Shown piece after piece: positions 34,950 through 43,793 of a stretch of 64,000 nucleotides of DNA; positions within the stretch are counted from its first letter, which is position 1, and each line of letters starts with the position of its first letter. The DNA lies in contig CAWAPS010000025.1 in NCBI GenBank assembly GCA_963783945.1, positions 158,739-222,738 on the forward strand, in the 5' to 3' direction. The stretch comes from CAWAPS01 sp963783945 (lineage in GTDB: Bacteria > Actinomycetota > Acidimicrobiia > Acidimicrobiales > Palsa-688). Position numbers and translations under genes: made by a program. The notes under the pieces are model-generated. The model was given only the letters and a program-made list of their open reading frames with translations. It ran no database searches and was not told the origin of the DNA.

Positions 34950-37658
34950 ATGGCCGGGATGGGGTCGCCCCTAGCATCTGTGGACCCGGACGGCCAACCC
35001 GGCGGCGTCGGCCGGTCGGCCTTCCGGACGGCCCGGGCGAAGTTCACCGGCAGGACGCTCGCCGCCCCGGCGCCTTCGCCCACTGGCCCGACCACAACCC
35101 CGGGAACGGGCGCGGCATCACTGGTTGGCGCGGCTCCCCTCCTTTCCGCCCGTGGCGTGTCGGTCCAGTACGGCCCGCTGCGAGCTCTGGACCGGGTCGA
35201 TCTCGACATCCGGCGGGGGGAGGTGGTCGCGCTCGCCGGGGAGAACGGCGCCGGCAAGTCGACCCTCGTCCGCTGCCTGGCCGGCGACATGGCGGCGAAC
35301 TCAGGCCGCATCACCTTCGCCGGCCGGCAGGTGGTAGCCGGCAGGCGGGGCGCCAGGCGCCTCGGCGTGGCCGTGGTCTGGCAGGACCTGGCTCTGTGCG
35401 ACAACCTCGACGTGGCCGCCAACCTCCTGCTCGGCCGGGAGTCGCGGCGGATGATGTTCTCGGCCACCCGGTCTCATACCGATGCCGCCGCGCTCCTCGA
35501 CCGGTTGAGCATCCCGTTGGCGGACACGACGGCGATCGTCGGAACCCTGTCGAGGGGGCAGCGCCAGCTGGTGGCGGTGGCCCGAGCCATGCGGGATAGG
35601 CCGGAGCTGCTCATCCTCGACGAGCCCACCGCCGCCCTCGGAGTGGCCGAGTCGGCCCAGGTGGAAGACCTGGCGGCCAGCTTCCCCAAGCAGGGAACCA
35701 CAGTCCTGTTCGTGTCGCACGACGTCGATCAGATGTTCCGGCTCGCCGATCGGATCGTCGTCCTCAACCGGGGGAAGGTGGTCGCCGAGGTCGAGCCGGA
35801 GCTGTCCCATCCCGACGAGGTGACGTCCCTCCTGTCCGGGCAGCCGGTCAACGTTTCGGCCCGCCGCCAGCTGAACCGGCTGCATCGTCTCGCCGATCAC
35901 CTGGCCTCGGCCGAGCCGTCATCGAGCCTGTCGCTCATCCTGTCGGCACTCGGCGCCGCGCTCGAGAACGAACAGCTGTGCCTTCACGTGCGCGACGGCG
36001 GCGTGCTGCAGATGGCCGGGATGATCGGCCTGCCGACCTCGCTGGCCCGAGCGTGGCAACGACTCCCGGTGGGCGCGACGGGCGGGCAGATCGGCCGGGC
36101 CGCGGCGACCGGCGCCGAGATCGTGAACCCGGATCTGGATGGCGCCCCGGGTTGGGGCCGGTACCGCCACGAAGTCCGTTTGGCCGGTCTTCGCAGCGCA
36201 TGGAGTGTCCCGTTCACCGGCGCGAGCGGGGTGACCGGCGTCATCACCGTGCTCGGCCGACACCCCGGCAATCCCACCAGGGACGAGGTCGACCTGGTGG
36301 CGCTCTACGCCGGCTACGCCGCCAGCGCCGTGGAGCGAGACCGGCTGCACGCCGAGCTGACGGAACGGAACCGCATCCTCGAGACCATACGCGAGGTCCT
36401 CGAGACCCTCGCCGGACCGCTTCACCTGTCAGAGGGCCTCGACGTGGCCCTTCAGGCCCTGCGCCGCGGCCTCGGAGCCGATGAGGTCGGTCTGCTCACG
36501 GCGACCACGGGAGACCCCACACCGACGTGCCGCGGGTCGGCGGGACCGACGAACTTGTCGGGCCCGCCGCTCGGCGCGGCTTCGCCGGAGCTGGTTCGCA
36601 CGGCCATAGCTGTACTCAACGAGGGAGCCGCCGGCATCCGTCCGTTTCCTTCGGAGGACGGTCGGGACTGGCACCTCGGAGTGGCTTTTCCCGCCCCGGG
36701 AGGCACGGCTGCCCTGGTTGCGCTATGGCGCCAGAAAGATGAGACGACCGACCACACCCCTCTGCTCGAAGACGCAGCCAACTCGTTGCGCCTGGCGCTC
36801 GAGCGAGAGGCGTCGGAGCGGGCCCGGCGCGAAGCCATGGCCCTGCGCAGTTCCCAGGAGCTGCAACGCAAGTTCCTTTCCTGGCTTTCCCACGAGCTGC
36901 GGACCCCGCTGACCGCGATCAGGGGATACGCCTCGAGCCTGTTGCAGCCCGACGTCAGCTGGGACGGTCTTTCGCAGCAGCGTTTCCTCGGGCGCATCAG
37001 TGATGAATCGGCCAGACTGGGCCGGCTCGTGGACGACCTGCTGGACTTCTCCGCCATCGACGCGGGCATCCTGCGCCTGCACCAGGACTGGTGCGACCTG
37101 GCCCTGGTGCTCGAGGCCGCCCGGTCCTGCCTGCCCGGGGCCGCCAGCGCGCAAGTGGAGCTCACATGCGCCCCGGACCTGCCGGTGATCTGGGTGGATC
37201 ACGACCGGCTCGAGCAGGTCTTCGTGAACCTTCTCGACAATGCCGTGCGTCACAATCCTCCCGGTACGTTCGTCGCCGTCGACGCCTCTTTCGAGCATCC
37301 GCACCGCGTGGCCGTGAGGGTGACCGACAACGGCCTCGGTATATCGACGGACGTGGCTTCGGGTCGGTTCCCCGCCAAGGGCGGGCGACGGGGCCCGACC
37401 GCCGGCGCCGGCCTCGGCCTCTCCATCGCCAGGGGCATCGTCGAGGCCCATGGCGGCAGCCTGAGAATCGACCGGCTCAACGCCGGAACCCGCTGCGTGG
37501 TTGACCTTCCCGTCGCCCTCGGCGCACCCGCGGCCGACGAGCCCGCCGAGCCTCGGCCCGCCGGCGCGGCGGTAAACGGCGCGACGCCGGCCGGCCTCCC
37601 TGGCCCCACCGGCCGCCCTGACCTCAACGGCCATGCCGACTCGGCGCCCGGCATTTGA
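34950..37658 (+). CDS. ABC-transporter ATPase fused to GAF domains and a histidine kinase
   Basis: A 902-residue protein with an unusual domain order. Residues 1-62 are disordered. Residues 63-300 are a sugar-type ABC ATPase: Walker A GENGAGKST (97-105), Q-loop VWQD (143-146), signature LSRGQ (200-204, canonical LSGGQ), Walker B LLILDEP with Glu225, H-loop His257. Two GAF-like regions follow at ~315-465 and ~480-620. A histidine kinase occupies 635-860: H-box FLSWLSHELRTPLTAIRGY (His648), N-box NLLDNAVRHN, G1 VTDNGLGI and G2 GLGLSIARGIVEAHGG. No membrane helix is seen, so it is probably cytosolic or transporter-bound. It precedes a response regulator by 88 bases, then a sugar ABC transporter whose single-domain ATPase closely resembles its ABC part (QDLALCDNLD shared). 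It may sense transporter state. Confidence 0.9.
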   Translation: MAGMGSPLASVDPDGQPGGVGRSAFRTARAKFTGRTLAAPAPSPTGPTTTPGTGAASLVGAAPLLSARGVSVQYGPLRALDRVDLDIRRGEVVALAGENGAGKSTLVRCLAGDMAANSGRITFAGRQVVAGRRGARRLGVAVVWQDLALCDNLDVAANLLLGRESRRMMFSATRSHTDAAALLDRLSIPLADTTAIVGTLSRGQRQLVAVARAMRDRPELLILDEPTAALGVAESAQVEDLAASFPKQGTTVLFVSHDVDQMFRLADRIVVLNRGKVVAEVEPELSHPDEVTSLLSGQPVNVSARRQLNRLHRLADHLASAEPSSSLSLILSALGAALENEQLCLHVRDGGVLQMAGMIGLPTSLARAWQRLPVGATGGQIGRAAATGAEIVNPDLDGAPGWGRYRHEVRLAGLRSAWSVPFTGASGVTGVITVLGRHPGNPTRDEVDLVALYAGYAASAVERDRLHAELTERNRILETIREVLETLAGPLHLSEGLDVALQALRRGLGADEVGLLTATTGDPTPTCRGSAGPTNLSGPPLGAASPELVRTAIAVLNEGAAGIRPFPSEDGRDWHLGVAFPAPGGTAALVALWRQKDETTDHTPLLEDAANSLRLALEREASERARREAMALRSSQELQRKFLSWLSHELRTPLTAIRGYASSLLQPDVSWDGLSQQRFLGRISDESARLGRLVDDLLDFSAIDAGILRLHQDWCDLALVLEAARSCLPGAASAQVELTCAPDLPVIWVDHDRLEQVFVNLLDNAVRHNPPGTFVAVDASFEHPHRVAVRVTDNGLGISTDVASGRFPAKGGRRGPTAGAGLGLSIARGIVEAHGGSLRIDRLNAGTRCVVDLPVALGAPAADEPAEPRPAGAAVNGATPAGLPGPTGRPDLNGHADSAPGI

Positions 37659-37746
37659 CCGCCTTCGAAGCGACCGGGGCTGCGACGCCGGCCGGCGAGG
37701 CCCCATCCTCAGCTGCTGACGCTCACCCCGGGCCAGGGAGGCGGCG

Positions 37747-38451
37747 GTGACTGAACCGCACCCCCTCACCCGGGTCCTCATCATCGAAGACGACCCCAAC
37801 ATCGTCGATCTCATTCGGTCCAACCTCGTGGTGAGGGGATTCGACGTGGTCGTTTCCTACGACGGATCAAGGGCCCTCCAGCTGCTCGAGACCGAACAAC
37901 CCGACATCGTCCTGCTCGACCTGACCCTGCCCGACGCGGACGGCTTCGACCTGTGCCGGCTCATCAGGGAGCGCTCCGCGGTCGGCGTCATCGTCGTATC
38001 GGCCCGTGGGGGGGAAAGAGACAAGGTCTCCGCCCTCAACGTCGGGGCCGACGACTACATGACCAAGCCGTTCAGCATCGAAGAGCTGCTCGCCCGGATC
38101 ACCGCCACGCTGCGACGGACGAGAGTGAGCGAGCAGGTGGAGTCGGCCGCCGCTGTGGTCAACATCGGTGAGCTGCGCATCGATCTGGCGGCACAGCAGG
38201 TGACCCGGGCGGGCCGGCCGGTGCACCTGACTCCGACCGAGTTCGCCCTCCTGCGTGAGCTGGCCACCAACCAGGGAAAGTCGCTCACCCACGCCCACCT
38301 GCTCCGGCGGGTGTGGGGAACGGGCTACGAGACCGAGACGGAGTACGTCCGGGTGTACGTCCGGCGGCTCAGAGCGAAGCTGGAAGTGGAAGGAGAGGCC
38401 CCGCTCATCGTCACCCAGCCTCGCGTCGGCTACCGGATTCCGGCGGGCTAG
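37747..38451 (+). CDS. OmpR/PhoB-type response regulator, partner of the ABC-kinase
   Basis: A 234-residue regulator. The receiver domain has acidic pocket EDD (14-16), phospho-acceptor Asp58 in VLLDLTLPDADG, and Lys107 in DDYMTKPF. The C-terminal winged helix (about 135-232) has LTPTEFALLRELATNQGKSL, HLLRRVWG, and VYVRRLRAKLE. It resembles KdpE-like members. A GTG start with a GGGAGG ribosome site 8 bases upstream fits. Its location between the ABC-kinase and the binding-protein gene suggests it controls the transporter; a direct repeat with 11-base phase before the binding-protein gene fits the binding mode of this family. Confidence 0.92.
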   Translation: MTEPHPLTRVLIIEDDPNIVDLIRSNLVVRGFDVVVSYDGSRALQLLETEQPDIVLLDLTLPDADGFDLCRLIRERSAVGVIVVSARGGERDKVSALNVGADDYMTKPFSIEELLARITATLRRTRVSEQVESAAAVVNIGELRIDLAAQQVTRAGRPVHLTPTEFALLRELATNQGKSLTHAHLLRRVWGTGYETETEYVRVYVRRLRAKLEVEGEAPLIVTQPRVGYRIPAG

Positions 38452-38485
38452 CCGCGACCTCTCCTCCGGCCGATGCTCGGGTACG

Positions 38486-38533
38486 TTAACAATTTGTTTA
38501 TCAGCGGGCCAGAGATGTTCATGTGACGTTCAC
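38486..38533 (+). promoter_or_regulatory. candidate regulator sites before the ABC binding-protein gene
   Basis: Within the 188-base gap, an AT-rich near-palindrome TTAACAATTTGTTTA (38486-38500) is followed by a direct repeat GTTCA at 38517 and 38528, eleven bases apart (GTTCATGTGAC/GTTCACGGCCC). Eleven-base direct repeats are the usual recognition form of OmpR/PhoB regulators, so the second element may bind the adjacent response regulator. I could not assign a convincing -35/-10 pair; the TTTATC at 38543 could serve as -10. Confidence 0.4.
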
Positions 38534-38639
38534 GGCCCGGTCTTTATCTTTTCAACCAAGAATCCACGCGGCTGCGACCTGAACGCCCCGAAAGCCTGGG
38601 CTAGAGGCCAGCCCACACAAACAGGGGGAATAACAACCC

Positions 38640-39884
38640 GTGAAGAACAAACGCGCCCTCGCGGTGCTAGTGCTCGCTGCCGCCATGGTGGCAGGCGCAT
38701 GTGGTAGCAGCAGCAAGAGCTCCACCAGCCCGACGTCGGTCAGCACCGGTACCACTACGGCCAGCACGGCCCCGCCTTCCACCGCCGCCCCAAGCTCGGC
38801 ACCGCTCACCATCAGCTCGTTCACACGCGACTTCACCGCCATGTCGCAGCTGAAGAGCCTGGCTTCTAAAGGCAAGGGCCTGGTCGGGGTGATCCTGCCC
38901 GACACCGTCACGTCCGCCCGCTACACCGAGTTCGACGCCCCGTACCTGACCAAGTCCTTACAGCTGGCGGGCCTCAGCAGCTCGGACTTCAAGGTGCAGA
39001 ACGCTCAGGGCAGCGACAGCACCCAGCTGACCGACGCCGAAGCTGATGTCACCGCCGGCGCCAGCGTCCTCGTCGTCGACCCGCTCGACTCGGGGGTGGG
39101 GGCCCAGATCGAGAGCTACGCCAAGTCCCACGGCGTGGCCGTGATCGACTACGACCGCCTCACCCTGGGCGGCAGCCGCGCCTACTACGTGAGCTTCAAC
39201 AACGTCCTGGTGGGCACCCTTCTCGGCCAGGGCCTGGTCTCGTGCGTGGCGGACTGGGGCGTCGCCCACCCCAACGTGATCGTCATGCGGGGAGCGGCGA
39301 CCGATAACAACGCCACCCTCTTCGCCCAGGGCTACAACGCCGTCATGGCGCCGTACTTCGCCTCCGGGAAGTGGACCAACGTGGCCCAGCCGGCCGGAAC
39401 ATGGACGCCGTCAGTCGCCCAGACCGAGTTCGAGCAGGCCTACACGGCTCACACCACCGCCAACGCCGCCCTGATCCCCAACGACGAGAACGGTGCCCCG
39501 ATCATCCAGTACCTGCAGACTCTGCACATCCCGGCCAAGAAGTTCCCCGTAACCGGCCAGGATGCCACCCTGGTAGGCCTCCAGAACGTGCTCTCCAACT
39601 ACCAGTGCGGAACCGTCTACAAGCCCATCTACGAAGAGGCCCAGGCCGCCGTCGCCCTGGCCATGTACCTCAGGGCCGGCCTCACCCCGCCCGCCTCCCT
39701 GGTCAATGGGGTAACGGCGGACACCCAGTCCAAGACCGCCGTGAAGTCGGTCCTGCTGAAGCCCGAGTGGGTAACCCCTTCCAACATGAACTCGACCGTC
39801 ATAGCCGACGGGTTCGTGACGGCGTCGCAGCTGTGCACGGCAAAGTACGCCGCGGACTGCACAGCCGCAGGCATCACCCCGTAG
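38640..39884 (+). CDS. sugar-type ABC transporter substrate-binding lipoprotein
   Basis: A 414-residue periplasmic-binding-protein-like lipoprotein. GTG start, then KNKRALAVLVLAAAMVAGAC, a lipobox (AGAC) with lipidated Cys near residue 21, a Ser/Thr/Ala-rich linker (22-60) and a type-1 periplasmic binding fold (VGVILPDTVTSARYTEFDAP, VLVVDPLDSGVGAQIESYAK, GVAVIDYDRLTLGGSRAYYV, VIVMRGAATDNNATLFAQGY). The fold and motifs are those of the D-xylose/ribose (XylF-like) group. The actual sugar is unknown. It is followed after 40 bases by the ATPase and then the permease. Confidence 0.92.
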   Translation: MKNKRALAVLVLAAAMVAGACGSSSKSSTSPTSVSTGTTTASTAPPSTAAPSSAPLTISSFTRDFTAMSQLKSLASKGKGLVGVILPDTVTSARYTEFDAPYLTKSLQLAGLSSSDFKVQNAQGSDSTQLTDAEADVTAGASVLVVDPLDSGVGAQIESYAKSHGVAVIDYDRLTLGGSRAYYVSFNNVLVGTLLGQGLVSCVADWGVAHPNVIVMRGAATDNNATLFAQGYNAVMAPYFASGKWTNVAQPAGTWTPSVAQTEFEQAYTAHTTANAALIPNDENGAPIIQYLQTLHIPAKKFPVTGQDATLVGLQNVLSNYQCGTVYKPIYEEAQAAVALAMYLRAGLTPPASLVNGVTADTQSKTAVKSVLLKPEWVTPSNMNSTVIADGFVTASQLCTAKYAADCTAAGITP

Positions 39885-39924
39885 TGGGTGCGCGACAAGG
39901 TCGCGGGGCGTACCATCAGCCACT

Positions 39925-40770
39925 ATGAGCATGGCTGAAGGCCAGCCGGTCCGGTCCCCCGATGGGGGCCGGGCCGGAGGACCAGATGACTCGGCCGGAG
40001 TGAACGGCACGGCGTTGCTGTCGGTCAGCAAGGTCGTCAAGCGCTTCGGGGCGGTGGAGGCCCTGAGCGGAGTGGACCTGGAGGTACCGGCCGGCCAGGT
40101 CACCGCGCTGATCGGCGACAACGGCGCAGGGAAATCCACCCTCATCAAGACCATCTCGGGCATCTGGCAGCCCGATGTGGGCCAGCTCCTCTGGGACGGC
40201 CAGCCGGTGCGGATCCGGGGGCCCAGAGACGCCACCGCCCTCGGCATCGCCACCGTCTACCAGGACCTCGCTCTCTGCGACAACCTGGACATCGTCCAGA
40301 ACATGTTCCTCGGCCGGGAGCTTCTGAAAAGACGCATCCTCGACGAGGACACTATGGAGAGGGAGGCCAAGCAGACCCTGAGCGATCTCTCGGTGACCAC
40401 GGTGCGCTCGATCCGCCAGGTAGTCGGTTCGCTGTCCGGCGGCCAGAGGCAAGCTGTGGCCGTGGCCCGGGCGGTGATGCAGAACGCCCGGCTCGTCATC
40501 ATGGACGAGCCGACGGCCGCTCTGGGCGTGGCCCAGACGGCCATGGTGCTCGGGCTGATCGACAGCTTGCGGTCGCGGGGTATCGCGGTGCTGGTGATCT
40601 CCCACAATCTCATCGACGTGTTCCAGGTGGCGGACCGCATCGCGGTTCTCTATCTCGGCCGCATGGCGGTGGAGGGACCGGCATCCGACTTCGACACCCA
40701 GTCGGCGGTTCTTGCCATCACCACCGGGAGCACCACGGGCACGACCCACGAGCAGATCGAGACGGCATAA
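39925..40770 (+). CDS. sugar-type ABC transporter ATP-binding protein, single domain
   Basis: A 281-residue ATPase with one nucleotide-binding domain: Walker A GDNGAGKST, Q-loop VYQD, signature LSGGQ (GSLSGGQRQAVAVARA), Walker B VIMDEPTAALG and H-loop ISHNLIDVF. RbsA/XylG have two such domains in tandem (~500 residues), so this one must homodimerise or pair with another ABC domain. The ABC part of the upstream kinase is very similar (QDLALCDNLD and DEPTAALGVA shared), which makes a mixed dimer conceivable. It ends three bases before the permease ATG. Confidence 0.92.
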   Translation: MSMAEGQPVRSPDGGRAGGPDDSAGVNGTALLSVSKVVKRFGAVEALSGVDLEVPAGQVTALIGDNGAGKSTLIKTISGIWQPDVGQLLWDGQPVRIRGPRDATALGIATVYQDLALCDNLDIVQNMFLGRELLKRRILDEDTMEREAKQTLSDLSVTTVRSIRQVVGSLSGGQRQAVAVARAVMQNARLVIMDEPTAALGVAQTAMVLGLIDSLRSRGIAVLVISHNLIDVFQVADRIAVLYLGRMAVEGPASDFDTQSAVLAITTGSTTGTTHEQIETA

Positions 40771-40773
40771 CTG

Positions 40774-42105
40774 ATGACCACTTCCAGAAGCACGGAGTCG
40801 GGCGCCGAACAGGGCAAGGGCACCGGGCCGGGCTTGGCTGTCGCCTCCAAGGACGAAGCCCTGCTGCTCGACCCGGAGGGCACAGCCGATTCGCTCGGCG
40901 AATACCTGAAGGCGTGGGTCATGCGGGTGCGCAACGGGGAGAGCGGCATGCTGCCGGTCCTCGGCGGGCTGATCCTGATAGTGATCATCTTCCAATCCCA
41001 GAAGTCGGTCTTTCTCTCTGCCGCCAACCTCACCAATCTCCTGACCCAGGGATCCACTTATGTGCTCCTCGGCATGGCCGAGGTGTTCGTGCTGCTGCTG
41101 GGTGAGATCGACCTGTCCATCGGTTACCTGGGCGCGGTGGGAGCAGTGATCACCGCCTCCATCGCCGCTCCCCCCGGCAACCACCCGTGGTGGATCGCCA
41201 TCCTGGGCGGCCTGGCCGCGTCGGCCGCCATTGGCTTCCTCCAGGGATGGCTCGTCACCCGGCTCCGGGTCCCGTCGTTCATCGTGACCCTGGCCGGCCT
41301 TCTCGGCCTAGAGGGCGTGCTCATCTTTCTCGCCGATCGGGAGGGCGGCAAGAACGGCGGGGGCACCATCCGCATCTCCAATAACATCCTCTACGACCTG
41401 GTCAACGGCAACCTGAGCGTGGCCGCGGGTTGGATCTTGCTGGTGGTCGGGGTCGTGGCCTTCGCCGCGTTCTCCTTGCTTCGGGACCGCCAGCGCCGGG
41501 CTCACGGCCTGGTGGTCCCCCCGACCGCCTTGACCATTCTGCGGATCGTGGCGGTGGCCGCCGCAGGTGTGATCCTGGTGGCGATCTGCAACACCAACCG
41601 GGGCCGGCTGGCCAGCCATCCGGTACAAGGCGTGCCCTGGGTGGTGCTCATCGTCCTCGGGACCTACATCATCTGGACCGCACTACTCGGCCGCACCCGT
41701 TTCGGCCGGTACATATACGCCATCGGAGGCAACGCCGAGGCGGCCCGCCGCGCCGGCATCAACCTCCGGCGCATCCGTCAGGTCGCCTTCGCTCTGACGG
41801 GGCTGACGGCGGGAATCGCCGGGATCGTCCTGGCTTCTCAGCTCGGATCGATCTCGAGCGACGTGGACGGCGGTCAGCTGGTGCTGTACGCCGTGGCGGC
41901 TGCGGTCATCGGAGGGACCAGCCTGTTCGGCGGCCGGGGCAAGATGCTGCACGCCGTGGTCGGCGGGCTGGTGATCGCCACCATCGCCAACGGCATGGGT
42001 CTGATCGGCCTGAGCGCCGCCGCCCAGTACATGGTCACCGCCCTGGTCCTGCTCGCAGCCGCCACCGTGGACGCCCTCGCCCGTCGGGGCGCCACCCGAA
42101 CCTGA
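40774..42105 (+). CDS. sugar-type ABC transporter permease
   Basis: A 443-residue membrane protein of the XylH/RbsC group, with about ten hydrophobic helices (VLGGLILIVIIFQSQ, VYLLGMAEVFVLLLG-like, and others). Family motifs seen are GSTYVLLGMAEVFVLLLGEIDLS, TRLRVPSFIVTLAGLLGLEG, GRYIYAIGGNAEAARRAGIN (the EAA-like cytoplasmic loop contacting the ATPase) and GGTSLFGGRGKMLHAVVGGL. It is the last gene of the transporter block and is convergent with guaA (50 bases between stops). Confidence 0.93.
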   Translation: MTTSRSTESGAEQGKGTGPGLAVASKDEALLLDPEGTADSLGEYLKAWVMRVRNGESGMLPVLGGLILIVIIFQSQKSVFLSAANLTNLLTQGSTYVLLGMAEVFVLLLGEIDLSIGYLGAVGAVITASIAAPPGNHPWWIAILGGLAASAAIGFLQGWLVTRLRVPSFIVTLAGLLGLEGVLIFLADREGGKNGGGTIRISNNILYDLVNGNLSVAAGWILLVVGVVAFAAFSLLRDRQRRAHGLVVPPTALTILRIVAVAAAGVILVAICNTNRGRLASHPVQGVPWVVLIVLGTYIIWTALLGRTRFGRYIYAIGGNAEAARRAGINLRRIRQVAFALTGLTAGIAGIVLASQLGSISSDVDGGQLVLYAVAAAVIGGTSLFGGRGKMLHAVVGGLVIATIANGMGLIGLSAAAQYMVTALVLLAAATVDALARRGATRT

Positions 42106-42154
42106 GCTCCAGACCCACGAAATACGTCCCGGCCGGGCGCGTCGGGCCCGGCGG

Positions 42155-43714
42155 CTACTCCCACTCGATGGTGCCGGGCGGCTTCGAGGTGATATCGAAC
42201 GCCACCCGGTTGATGCCCGGCACCTCGTTGATGATGCGACTGGACAGACGCTCGAGCACTTCGTAGGGGAGGCGGGCCCAATCGGCGGTCATGGCGTCTT
42301 CGGAGGTGACGGCCCGGACCACGATCGGGTGGGCGTAGGTCCGTTCGTCGCCCATGACTCCCACCGTGCGCACGACAGGCAGGACGGCGAAGCTCTGCCA
42401 CAGCTCCCGGTACAGCCCGGCCCGACGGATCTCCTCGATCACGATCTGGTCCGCCGCCTGCAGGGTGGCCACTCTCTCCGCGGTGACCCCGCCGATGATG
42501 CGCACAGCCAGACCCGGTCCGGGGAACGGCTGGCGCCAGACGATCTCTTCGGGCAGACCGAGTTCCTCCCCGACCGCCCGCACCTCGTCTTTGAACAGGT
42601 TGCGTAACGGCTCGACCAACTCGAACTGCATGTCCTCCGGGAGGCCGCCCACGTTGTGATGCGATTTGATCTTCGCCGCGTCCTTGGTGCCGGACTCGAT
42701 GATGTCGGGATAGAGGGTCCCCTGCACAAGAAAGCGGGCGTCGCCCAGGTCCGCCGCCGCTTCTTCGAACACCCGAATGAAGGTGCTACCGATGATCTTG
42801 CGTTTGCGTTCCGGGTCGACGATGTCGTCCAGGGCACCAAGAAATCGGTCGGCCGCTTTGACGTGGACCAGATCGATGTTGAACTGCCGGCGGAAGGTGG
42901 CCTCGACCTGCTCCGCCTCTCCCGCCCGCAAAAGGCCGGTATCGACAAAGACGCAAGTCAGCTGGGAGCCGACCGCTTTGTGTACCAGGGCGGCCGCCAC
43001 GGCCGAGTCGACGCCGCCTGATAGCCCACAGATGACCCGTTCCTCTCCGACCTGCTCTCTGATGGCCTCGACCGACGCCTCGATCACAGATGTCATGGTC
43101 CAAGACGGCCGGCACCCGCAGACGTCGTAGAGGAACGCCTTGAGAATCTCCTGCCCGCCGTGGGTATGGGCCACCTCCGGGTGGAACTGCACGCCGTAGA
43201 TGCCCCGGGATGGATCCTCGAGGGCGGCCACGGGTGCGTCGGAGGTGCTGGCGGTGGCCCGGAACCCGGCCGGGACGACCTGGATCGCGTCGAAATGGCT
43301 CATCCACACGTCGAACTCCGCCGGCACCGAGCCGAACAACACCGACGGCGCCGGGCCGGCGGAGGTGAGGGCGAGCGAAGTGCGGCCGTACTCGCCTTTG
43401 CCGCTACCGTCGACTGTGCCACCGAGCTGGCAGGCGATCAGCTGGGCTCCGTAACAGATCCCGAGCACCGGTACCCCTATCCGGTAGATCTCGGGGTCCA
43501 GTTGAGGGGCGCCGGGGACGTTGACTGATTTCGGGCCACCGGAAAGAATGATGCCCGCCGGCCGCCGGGCCATAAGTTCCGCCGCGCTGATCGAGTGGGG
43601 CACGATCTCGCTGTAGACATGGGCTTCGCGCACCCGGCGGGCGATCAGCTGAGCGTATTGCGCACCGAAGTCGACGACGAGTATCGGCGAGCCGGCGGGT
43701 TCGGGAGGAGTCAA
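42155..43714 (-). CDS. guaA: GMP synthase (glutamine-hydrolysing)
   Basis: A 519-residue enzyme that aminates XMP to GMP using glutamine and ATP. The N-terminal glutaminase has DFGAQYAQLIARRVREAH, LSGGPKSV, the nucleophile Cys87 in LGICYGAQ, and a His/Glu pair in VQFHPEVAHT. The ATP-pyrophosphatase part has the P-loop ICGLSGGVDSAVAA and ADRFLGALDDIVDPERKRKII; the C-terminal dimer domain ends DITSKPPGTIEWE. The TTG start at 43714 is used because no better in-frame start lies nearby; a short N-terminal extension is possible. It follows guaB3 by 79 bases. Confidence 0.95.
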   Translation of the reverse strand: MTPPEPAGSPILVVDFGAQYAQLIARRVREAHVYSEIVPHSISAAELMARRPAGIILSGGPKSVNVPGAPQLDPEIYRIGVPVLGICYGAQLIACQLGGTVDGSGKGEYGRTSLALTSAGPAPSVLFGSVPAEFDVWMSHFDAIQVVPAGFRATASTSDAPVAALEDPSRGIYGVQFHPEVAHTHGGQEILKAFLYDVCGCRPSWTMTSVIEASVEAIREQVGEERVICGLSGGVDSAVAAALVHKAVGSQLTCVFVDTGLLRAGEAEQVEATFRRQFNIDLVHVKAADRFLGALDDIVDPERKRKIIGSTFIRVFEEAAADLGDARFLVQGTLYPDIIESGTKDAAKIKSHHNVGGLPEDMQFELVEPLRNLFKDEVRAVGEELGLPEEIVWRQPFPGPGLAVRIIGGVTAERVATLQAADQIVIEEIRRAGLYRELWQSFAVLPVVRTVGVMGDERTYAHPIVVRAVTSEDAMTADWARLPYEVLERLSSRIINEVPGINRVAFDITSKPPGTIEWE

Positions 43715-43793
43715 GGCCTAGCCTGCGATGCCGGCGGCATGCCGAGCCCCATCTGTTCCAGTCGGCCGGCGTCGGGCATCACGGGTAGCGCGG

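Noticed and set aside
33701..35467. 588-codon upstream extension of the pcrA reading frame
   Set aside because: It lies opposite the SDR gene and start of the ABC-kinase; the helicase family starts near 33700.
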